Positions 1-6,305 of a stretch of DNA of 6,614 nt are shown here, piece after piece. This DNA comes from Desulfocapsa sp. GTDB taxonomy: Bacteria > Desulfobacterota > Desulfobulbia > Desulfobulbales > Desulfocapsaceae. The stretch spans positions 1 through 6,614 of the forward strand of contig DAOWDZ010000133.1 in assembly GCA_030638765.1 (NCBI GenBank). The letters are read 5' to 3'. How positions within the stretch are numbered: the first letter of the stretch is position 1; every line of letters begins with the position of its first letter. Both the position numbers and the translations under genes were made by a program. The notes beneath the pieces are model-generated. The model was not told where the DNA came from. It saw only the letters and a program-made list of their open reading frames with translations, and did no database searches.

Positions 1-14
1 ATGAGATAGAGGAT

Positions 15-998
15 ATGACCTCAAAGAAAAAAAATCCTAAAAAGAAAGCAACAAAAAAATCGAATTTAACAGGCCCACAGGAAAATCCGCTTGTTGCTCT
101 GCCTGATGATGCAAATCTCCCAACCGTTAGTAATCCTGCTCTTCATCGTTATCTTCAGGAAATTAGCCAGTATGAACTTCTTTCAAGGGAAGAGACCGAT
201 GAACTAGCAATTCGGTTTCGGGAAGATGGAGACCAGGACGCTGCTTATCGCCTTGTTTCTGCGAATCTGCGACTTGTAGTAAAGGTTGCCATGGATTTCC
301 AGAAGTACTGGATGCAGAATTTCATGGATTTAATTCAGGAAGGGAATGTTGGCCTTGTTCAGGCGACTAAAAAATTTGATCCGTATAGAGGTGTGAAATT
401 CTCCTATTATGCCGCCTATTGGATAAGAGCCTATATCCTGAAATTTATAATGGATAATTGGAGACTTGTTAAAATTGGAACTACTCAGGCTCAGCGTAAA
501 CTCTTCTTTTCATTAAATAAAGAAAAAAAACTTCTGGAAGCTCAGGGCTTTAAACCTGAGGTGAAACTTCTTGCCGAACGACTGAAAGTTAAGGAGAGTG
601 AAGTTATTGAAATGAGTCAGAGGATGGATAGTTGGGATGTGTCGCTTGAAAGTCCCGTTAGACCTGACTCTGATGGAGAACAAAAAAGTTTTATTCCGTC
701 AGGGGGCCCTGCAATTGAAGATATTGTCGCAGGAGAAGAGATGAAAAAAAGTTTGACAGATCTCTTGACGATCCTCAAAGAAAAATTAAATGATAAAGAA
801 ATCATGATACTGGAAGATCGACTGTTAACCGATGAACCTCTTACTCTGCAAACAATTGCTGATTGTTTTGGAATATCAAGAGAACGTGTTCGACAGATAG
901 AAGTTAATTTACTTAAAAAGATGAAGAAATATCTTGAAGCTGAAATGCCTGATATTGTAGACTTTTTCGACGGAAAAAGAATGGTGCAAAAAGTATGA
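15..998 (+). CDS. rpoH: RNA polymerase sigma factor, RpoH (sigma-32) family; start uncertain, possibly extends off left edge
   Basis: Alternative sigma factor of the sigma-70 class that would direct RNA polymerase to heat-shock-type promoters. Seen in the 327-residue product: region 1.2 at about 42-70, region 2.1 at 75-100, the region 2.2 core-binding motif DLIQEGNVGL (105-114), regions 2.3-2.4 from FDPYRGVKFS through the aromatic promoter-melting segment to KIGT (121-156), the RpoH box QRKLFFSL (160-167; the usual N is S), and a region 4.2 helix-turn-helix with GISRERVRQIE (286-296). Region 1.1 of housekeeping sigma factors is absent. It is longer than E. coli RpoH (284 residues), mainly through a lysine-rich N-terminal tail (KKKNPKKKATKK, 4-15). 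The start at 15 is doubtful: the frame stays open to base 3 at the window edge, and the purine-rich GAGGA at 9-13 is too close to ATG 15 to serve it. No other in-frame ATG occurs before codon 93. The stop overlaps the next gene. The family is secure; the exact regulon is inferred. Confidence 0.93.
   Translation: MTSKKKNPKKKATKKSNLTGPQENPLVALPDDANLPTVSNPALHRYLQEISQYELLSREETDELAIRFREDGDQDAAYRLVSANLRLVVKVAMDFQKYWMQNFMDLIQEGNVGLVQATKKFDPYRGVKFSYYAAYWIRAYILKFIMDNWRLVKIGTTQAQRKLFFSLNKEKKLLEAQGFKPEVKLLAERLKVKESEVIEMSQRMDSWDVSLESPVRPDSDGEQKSFIPSGGPAIEDIVAGEEMKKSLTDLLTILKEKLNDKEIMILEDRLLTDEPLTLQTIADCFGISRERVRQIEVNLLKKMKKYLEAEMPDIVDFFDGKRMVQKV
995..998 (+). promoter_or_regulatory. ATGA stop/start overlap, likely translational coupling of rpoH and the aminotransferase
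   Basis: The start codon ATG (995-997) and the sigma factor stop TGA (996-998) share bases. Upstream of this ATG there is only a weak purine stretch (GGTG at 983-986) and no good Shine-Dalgarno sequence. Re-initiation by ribosomes finishing the sigma factor is therefore the likely way the aminotransferase is translated. This ties the amounts of the two proteins together and shows they share an mRNA. The overlap is seen directly; the coupling is inferred. Confidence 0.7.
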
Positions 999-2176
999 AA
1001 ATTCCATTGTTAGATCTTGGGGCTCAATTGCAACCCCTGCGCGAAGAAATTGTTGCTGCTGTAACAAGTGTTATTGATTCAACGACTTATATACAGGGCC
1101 CTGAAGTTGTTTCGTTAGAGCATGAAATAGCTGACTATTGTCATTCCACAGGGGCCACCGGAGTATCGAGTGGAACAGATGCCCTGCTGGTTGCCTTGAT
1201 GGCTTTAAATATCGGTCCTGGTGACAGGGTTCTTACGAGTTCATATTCATTTTTTGCAACCATGGGAGTGATTCTACGCTGTGGTGCGTTACCAGTATTT
1301 GCTGATATTGATCCTGTATCATATAATATTGATCCAGATTCCATGGCAGAAGTATTGAAAAAGGATAAAGAGAAGTCGATCAAAGCCATTATCCCTGTAC
1401 ATCTTTACGGGCAATGTGCGGATATGGATGCCATTTTAAAACTTGCCGAAAAGTATAGCTTACCGGTCATTGAAGATGCTGCCCAGGCCATTGGTGCCGA
1501 ATATCCAGATTCATCTGGAAAATGGCTAAAAAGCGGGACAATGGGTAATGCTGGTTGTTTTTCTTTTTTCCCCAGTAAAAACCTTGGTGGAGTCGGTGAT
1601 GGTGGAATGGTGATAACCAATGATGCTGAATTTGATAAACTTCTGAAAATGTTACGTAATCACGGTGCTGACCCAAAATATTATCATGCAAAAATAGGAG
1701 GTAATTTTCGACTGGATCCTATTCAGGCAACAGTTCTTCGTATTAAATTGAAACAACTTGAAAAATGGCACAGTGGAAGAAGAGCCAATGCTCAAATGTA
1801 TAATACACTATTTTCTGATACTACTTTGATAAAAGATGATACATTAAAATGTCCTGTTGCTGTTTATGAAAAGCAGGCAAAAGAAGATACATCAGGTCAT
1901 GAACCTAACTATCATATTTACAATCAATATGTAATTCGTGTTAAAAATAGAGATGCTTTAATAGATTGGCTGAGAACAAACGACATTGGCTGTGAAATTT
2001 ATTATCCACTTTGTCTTCACGAGCAGGAATGCTTAAATGGCCTTATTGAGAAACCTGAGTTACCCAATTCTGAAGATGCTGCACGGTCGACCATCGCATT
2101 ACCAATTTATCCTGAATTAACAGATGAAATGCAAAAATATGTTGTTGACAAAATAGTAGAGTTTTATCAATCATAG
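995..2176 (+). CDS. DegT/DnrJ/EryC1/StrS family PLP-dependent sugar aminotransferase
   Basis: A fold-type I PLP enzyme that, by family, transfers an amino group (usually from glutamate) to a keto-sugar nucleotide, making amino sugars for surface polysaccharides, O-antigen or glycans; it acts in the cytoplasm. The 393-residue length is normal. Seen: SSGTDAL (58-64) in the phosphate-binding region, HLYGQ (136-140), IEDAAQAIGA (159-168) with the Asp that pairs with the PLP ring nitrogen (D161), and the PLP-Schiff-base lysine K195 in SFFPSKNLGG (190-199). NFRLDPIQA (237-245) and the C-terminal GCEIYYPLCLHEQECL (332-347) are family signatures. All catalytic positions are intact. The C-terminal part resembles the WbpE/WlbC-like branch acting on UDP-2-acetamido-3-keto-hexuronic acids, but the substrate cannot be fixed from sequence alone, so no symbol is given. 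A short polar stretch at about 280-305 is probably a surface insertion. It starts inside the sigma factor stop codon, and no terminator separates it from the next gene. Confidence 0.93.
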   Translation: MKIPLLDLGAQLQPLREEIVAAVTSVIDSTTYIQGPEVVSLEHEIADYCHSTGATGVSSGTDALLVALMALNIGPGDRVLTSSYSFFATMGVILRCGALPVFADIDPVSYNIDPDSMAEVLKKDKEKSIKAIIPVHLYGQCADMDAILKLAEKYSLPVIEDAAQAIGAEYPDSSGKWLKSGTMGNAGCFSFFPSKNLGGVGDGGMVITNDAEFDKLLKMLRNHGADPKYYHAKIGGNFRLDPIQATVLRIKLKQLEKWHSGRRANAQMYNTLFSDTTLIKDDTLKCPVAVYEKQAKEDTSGHEPNYHIYNQYVIRVKNRDALIDWLRTNDIGCEIYYPLCLHEQECLNGLIEKPELPNSEDAARSTIALPIYPELTDEMQKYVVDKIVEFYQS

Positions 2177-2231
2177 TTATCATGATTCTACCAGTATATG
2201 ATTTTTATTTACTTTTTCGGCAAATGAATGT

Positions 2232-5200
2232 GTGATGTGCAAAATTGTCTTTAAAATCTCCCACTTTATTACCCCATATCACTTCTTCTTTATCTTTTTT
2301 GTCCTTTGTATACCTTCTTCCGTAATCCCCAGTGAGGCAACGAATATTCCTGTTGAAAACAGTAGGATAGTCGTTCTTGGGAAATCTACGGAGCAGCCTG
2401 AATGGATGACTTTATGGAATTTGGCCAGAGAAGTGTCAAAAAAAGGGGAAAAAAAAGAAGCCGTTACCCTGTATCGTGAACTATTTAGTGTAAAACCTCG
2501 CATTGAAGAAGCTCTTAGTGAATATGTTCTTCTGCTCATGGATCTGGGAGAATGGAAAGAAGCTGGAAAGATTATACTGAAACTTCTTGAAACAGATACC
2601 TCTTCCCTTGAATATTTAATGTATGGTGGTCGAATTGCGTTGATTCAAAAAAGGTATAAACACGCCGCTAAATATCTCGGGCAAGTATATACTCTTTCCC
2701 CAGATGGTCAATTTGCAATTGAAGCACTAAGAGGGCAAATATCTGCTTTATATAAGTTAGGTCGTATTGAAATGGCCTGTTCATTAATGGAACAACTCTA
2801 TATACTTGTCCCTCATGATGAGTCATTAATACGTCAGCTTGCTGCTTATAATAAAAAACTTGGAAATCTCACAAAAGCAAGAAACTACTATACCACTTTA
2901 ATAACTGAATTTGGTGGGACTGATAATGATTTCCTTGAAAGTATTTCGCTGTATGAAAAAGTTAATAATCAGGAAATGCTTGTTAAATCCTGGAATGGAT
3001 ATCTTCAGAACCATCCATTTTACATTCCTTTTCATAAAAAGCTATCCAGCTATTATCTTCTGAATAATTTTGAACATAAGGCCTTAAAACATCTTCTTGT
3101 CCAAATTGCTCATGGTGATGAAACCCCTCTTCTGTTTTTGCAAACAGGGAACGTATATCTCTATCATGAAGGGCGTCCCGATAAAGCACTTTATTATTAT
3201 GAGGAATATAGAAAGAGAAGTCCGCAAGACCCAGAAGTGGTAACTGAAATCAAAAGAATTCAGACTATTCTTGCCGGTGACCTTCTTGTTATTGTGGAGA
3301 ATGAGGGAGCATGGACACTCTGGAGGGATCTCGCAAAAGTTATTCCTGACAGATTGTCCGTTTATTATTCCATGGCGAAACAGCTTAAAGCGCTTGGTAA
3401 AACCAATGAATTATTAGAAGTACTTGAAATAATAAATATTCATAATTCTAATGACCAAGAAATAATATTACAGCTGGGACATCTTTATTTTGATAAAGGC
3501 CTGTATGATCTTTTATCGAAATTATTAAATGGAATAGATCCTGACAAGGAATTACTAGACGAGTACTTATTACTTCGAATCAAACTTGCAGAACAGAGAA
3601 ATGAAATATCCCATCTCCTGGACTATTACAGAAAATACCTCACTAATAATTCAACTGATTACCAATTGTTACTTAAAAGTTTGCAATTGGCTGGTGATAT
3701 TGGGGAACTTGAGGAATTAAATTATTTCTATTCTTTGCTTCCCAGTAAATCCATCAACAGTTCAATATATAAAAAAGGTAACTTTCTCTATGGTGAGGCT
3801 CTTCTTCTCAATAGATTATTTACAAAGGCAAATAGGTTTTATACAAAACTTCAACAAAACATCACGTTAACGATATCTGAACAATATCGCATAAATGAAT
3901 CTCTTTTCACAATTTTAGTATCAGAGGAACGTTATTTTGAGGCTGAAAGGTTTTTACGTCTTCTATTGATTGAGACGGGATACGATAGGGATATTATACG
4001 AAAGTTAATCCTTGTTAACAGGCTCACTGAGAACTGGGATATTGCCTGGAAATGGTATCGTTTTTTAGTCCTTGGAACTGAGGAAAATGATGTTTCGGAA
4101 TTTTCTGATGATATTTTTTCATTTAAAGAAAAAATAAGCATTCTTCATGATTCTGGTTATACAGAGGTTGCTATTGAACTTCTGGAAGAGTTTCTGTTAC
4201 AAAGAAAATCACAATGCATCAAGGAAAAAAGGAAATGTCTTAATAGTAAAAATGAGTTAGCTAAGCTCTATTACTCTACGGGTGAAAGAAACATTATTCA
4301 GAATATTATTTTACAACTTCCCGTTGAAGGTGCAAAAAATATAGAACTATTAGCGTTAAGTCTATTAGTTAACGAAAAAAATATCAGTGAAATAATGGTT
4401 TTTTTAAAGGGTAAAAGAAGTTCAATATTACTCGAATATTCAGAAAGTTTTGCAAACTTCGGTTCTTTTGCTATAGCCTTGCAATTATGTGAAAATTATT
4501 TATTACAATTTCCACATTCATTAAGAGCAAGGGCTTCCCGTGCACAGTTGCTTCGAGATGTAGGAGATGATTTCGCTGCCTTAGATCAATTTCAAATTCT
4601 CACAACTGAATATCCTCAAGAGATTTGGTTTAAACAAAACCTTTTGGAATTACAATTTAAAACTGCAAAGTTTGTTAAACTCATAGAAGAACTCGCACCA
4701 GAGTGGAAATCTGTAAAAGGAGAAAACAGTAATCTCAGTGTCCGTAGGATCGTCCCGGAAATAGAGTCATTACCAATACGTCAACAATTACTGCTCGCTA
4801 AATCCTTTTGGGCAGATAAACGGTATGATGATGCTATAATACTTTATAAATCTTTATTGATTCCAGCGGTTGATGTTGAGTTTTCAGATAGACTTGCTGC
4901 ACAAAACAGAGAGCTGTCTCTTCCTTCTCCACAAAAAACATTTTTAAATCATATAACATTTACCAGTCCGTCAGAACCAAACAGACTTTCAGTTGTGATG
5001 GATCCTGAGTTTACACGGAAATTTTCAAATCAACCAGAAGTTAAAATAGCTGCTAATCTCTATCCTGCCTACAGATGGCAACAACTTATCGGTCGTGAGC
5101 TTTCTGTTCGTCAGGATATGATTGATGGTAACTTTTATAAGGCTATGAAAGAATACCAAAATATGCTGTATGTAAAAAGTTCTCCGGAAAGTCTATATGA

Positions 5201-6233
5201 TCTTGCAGGTATCTATAGTCACCTGGGCTTTTTAGGGAAAGAGGCTGCTGTATATGAGATCATAAAACTGAAAAGTCCAGGATATCCTGATCTTGATGAA
5301 GCCACTCATCGCAACAATCTTAAACGGCTTCCAAGAACTTCACCGTTTTTTAACCTGAGTATTAAAGATGGTAGAGATGGCTACTATAATATTAACCAAC
5401 AGCAGAGTGGAATTCGAGCGTGGTTTATGCCATCCTTTAATCATGAAGTTGAATTTGATTTAAGCAGAATATACAGTGATTCACCACAAGGTGATAACGA
5501 TATGTGGCGTAACCATATTGAAGCTCGTTTAAAATGGAGTCCTGTTTATGATCTCGACTTTTTAGTATCCTTAGGGGCTGAAGATCCCGACGGAGATTAC
5601 GAAAGTACTTTTCTATATGAATTCCAAGTTAATGGAAGAATAGGGGATGGTATTAATGGCTATCTTGGAGGATCACAGGATATCGTTTATGACAATGTTG
5701 AGTCACTTAAAGCAGGTATTAAGGAACAGAGTTATGAAACCGGTATTAGTTTAGACCTGCATCCTCGTCTTTTTGGTGGAGCTGATTATCTGTACAGGCA
5801 ATATTCTGACGGAAATAGCCAGGATCAATATGAACTCTGGACTTCATACATTATTCATTCAGAACCTCTGTTATTAAAACTCAGATATGGCTATGAATTC
5901 TTAAAAAATAAGCATGAAAATCAAAAGTCCATTTCTGAGTTTTCAAACGAAGCCCCTCTTTACTGGAGTCCTGACGAGTTTTGGCAACATTATGTAACAC
6001 TATCTTTTGAACATCAACTTGCAGAAGACATACTCGGGAGGGGGGCACCAAGTTTTTATACACTTGAGTATAGTTTCGGGTATGAAGAAGGTGGTTATGA
6101 TAATCATACGGCAAAAGGACAGATTTTCCTTGAAATCAGTCGCCATTTTCTATTAAATAGTAACATTCAATACAAATATGGAGCTGATATTGAAGAGGCG
6201 AGCTTATTCTGTTCTCTTATCTATCGCTGGTAG
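2232..6233 (+). CDS. Large exported TPR-repeat protein with C-terminal outer-membrane beta-barrel (PelB/BcsC/PgaA-like architecture)
   Basis: 1333 residues; I do not recognise a named gene. The N-terminus is a signal sequence or signal anchor: lysines at 4 and 8, a very hydrophobic FFFIFFVLCIP core (18-28), and a possible cleavage near PSEA (33-36). Residues about 58-1035 are mainly helical TPR-like repeats, clearest at 58-89, 91-122, 126-157, 160-193, 196-228, 300-332, 849-880 and 955-1015; those between about 400 and 840 are more diverged. From about 1036 to the end I count about 16 alternating polar/hydrophobic strands with turns rich in G, N and D, including YWSPDEFWQHYVTLSF (1244-1259), which resembles a barrel motif of BcsC/PgaA-type proteins. 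The protein ends in YRW, an aromatic end that fits the BAM insertion signal. By analogy it is a periplasmic scaffold with an outer-membrane pore for polysaccharide export; that function is inferred and no synthase is visible here. Start is GTG 2232 or ATG 2235; neither has a clear Shine-Dalgarno sequence, but only these keep the signal sequence, as the next Met is residue 59. Confidence 0.85.
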   Translation: MMCKIVFKISHFITPYHFFFIFFVLCIPSSVIPSEATNIPVENSRIVVLGKSTEQPEWMTLWNLAREVSKKGEKKEAVTLYRELFSVKPRIEEALSEYVLLLMDLGEWKEAGKIILKLLETDTSSLEYLMYGGRIALIQKRYKHAAKYLGQVYTLSPDGQFAIEALRGQISALYKLGRIEMACSLMEQLYILVPHDESLIRQLAAYNKKLGNLTKARNYYTTLITEFGGTDNDFLESISLYEKVNNQEMLVKSWNGYLQNHPFYIPFHKKLSSYYLLNNFEHKALKHLLVQIAHGDETPLLFLQTGNVYLYHEGRPDKALYYYEEYRKRSPQDPEVVTEIKRIQTILAGDLLVIVENEGAWTLWRDLAKVIPDRLSVYYSMAKQLKALGKTNELLEVLEIINIHNSNDQEIILQLGHLYFDKGLYDLLSKLLNGIDPDKELLDEYLLLRIKLAEQRNEISHLLDYYRKYLTNNSTDYQLLLKSLQLAGDIGELEELNYFYSLLPSKSINSSIYKKGNFLYGEALLLNRLFTKANRFYTKLQQNITLTISEQYRINESLFTILVSEERYFEAERFLRLLLIETGYDRDIIRKLILVNRLTENWDIAWKWYRFLVLGTEENDVSEFSDDIFSFKEKISILHDSGYTEVAIELLEEFLLQRKSQCIKEKRKCLNSKNELAKLYYSTGERNIIQNIILQLPVEGAKNIELLALSLLVNEKNISEIMVFLKGKRSSILLEYSESFANFGSFAIALQLCENYLLQFPHSLRARASRAQLLRDVGDDFAALDQFQILTTEYPQEIWFKQNLLELQFKTAKFVKLIEELAPEWKSVKGENSNLSVRRIVPEIESLPIRQQLLLAKSFWADKRYDDAIILYKSLLIPAVDVEFSDRLAAQNRELSLPSPQKTFLNHITFTSPSEPNRLSVVMDPEFTRKFSNQPEVKIAANLYPAYRWQQLIGRELSVRQDMIDGNFYKAMKEYQNMLYVKSSPESLYDLAGIYSHLGFLGKEAAVYEIIKLKSPGYPDLDEATHRNNLKRLPRTSPFFNLSIKDGRDGYYNINQQQSGIRAWFMPSFNHEVEFDLSRIYSDSPQGDNDMWRNHIEARLKWSPVYDLDFLVSLGAEDPDGDYESTFLYEFQVNGRIGDGINGYLGGSQDIVYDNVESLKAGIKEQSYETGISLDLHPRLFGGADYLYRQYSDGNSQDQYELWTSYIIHSEPLLLKLRYGYEFLKNKHENQKSISEFSNEAPLYWSPDEFWQHYVTLSFEHQLAEDILGRGAPSFYTLEYSFGYEEGGYDNHTAKGQIFLEISRHFLLNSNIQYKYGADIEEASLFCSLIYRW

Positions 6234-6253
6234 AATTATTCCTTTATTATTCC

Positions 6254-6291
6254 ACTCCTGCCAAGAAGATTCTTGCAGGAGTTATTTTTTT
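6254..6291 (+). terminator. Intrinsic (rho-independent) terminator after the TPR-barrel gene, inside the greA leader
   Basis: ACTCCTGC (6254-6261) pairs perfectly with GCAGGAGT (6275-6282). Above a one-base bulge (C6262) four further pairs form (6263-6266 with 6271-6274), closing a 4-base loop AGAT. A T-rich run TTATTTTTTT (6282-6291) follows at once. It begins 20 bases after the TPR-barrel stop and so would end the upstream transcript. Read on the other strand it lacks a T-run, so it works in one direction only. Its unusual position, 14 bases before the greA start codon, means that any greA transcript starting upstream must read through it. Confidence 0.88.
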
Positions 6292-6295
6292 ATCT

Positions 6296-6299
6296 GGAG
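6296..6299 (+). promoter_or_regulatory. Shine-Dalgarno site of greA
   Basis: GGAG lies six bases before ATG 6306, which is good spacing. It supports this start over the in-frame ATG at 6324 (codon 7), which has no such site in front. It sits only four bases past the terminator T-run. Confidence 0.75.
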
Positions 6300-6305
6300 A
6301 AAAAA

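Noticed and set aside
617..805. Minus-strand open frame opposite the sigma factor
   Set aside because: It is the antisense shadow of a well-conserved coding region; no ribosome site and no recognisable protein.
1141..1691. Three overlapping minus-strand open frames opposite the aminotransferase
   Set aside because: All lie against strongly conserved coding sequence, overlap one another in different frames and show no domain or start signal.
2179..2186. Palindrome ATCATGAT after the aminotransferase stop
   Set aside because: Only 8 bases, no loop and no following T-run of the right form; too short to call an operator or terminator.
2174..2202. Promoter-like pair TAGTTA / TATGAT with 17-base spacing before the TPR-barrel gene
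   Set aside because: The -10 is good but the -35 matches only three positions; such pairs arise readily by chance in AT-rich DNA and there is no terminator before it to require a new promoter.
2301..2321. Possible lipobox at C26 of the TPR-barrel protein
   Set aside because: The residue before C26 is leucine (FVLC), not G, A or S, and the hydrophobic core continues past it, so an ordinary signal sequence or anchor fits better.
2279..2539. Minus-strand open frame opposite the 5' end of the TPR-barrel gene, with others at 2983-3189, 3932-4141 and 5881-6114
   Set aside because: Low-complexity shadows of the large gene with no ribosome sites; the sense strand gives a coherent signal-repeat-barrel protein.
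6036..6045. GGGAGGGGGG, a strong internal Shine-Dalgarno-like and G-rich tract
   Set aside because: It encodes a barrel loop (GRGAP) and is not followed by a start codon opening a useful frame; a single tract cannot form a G-quadruplex.
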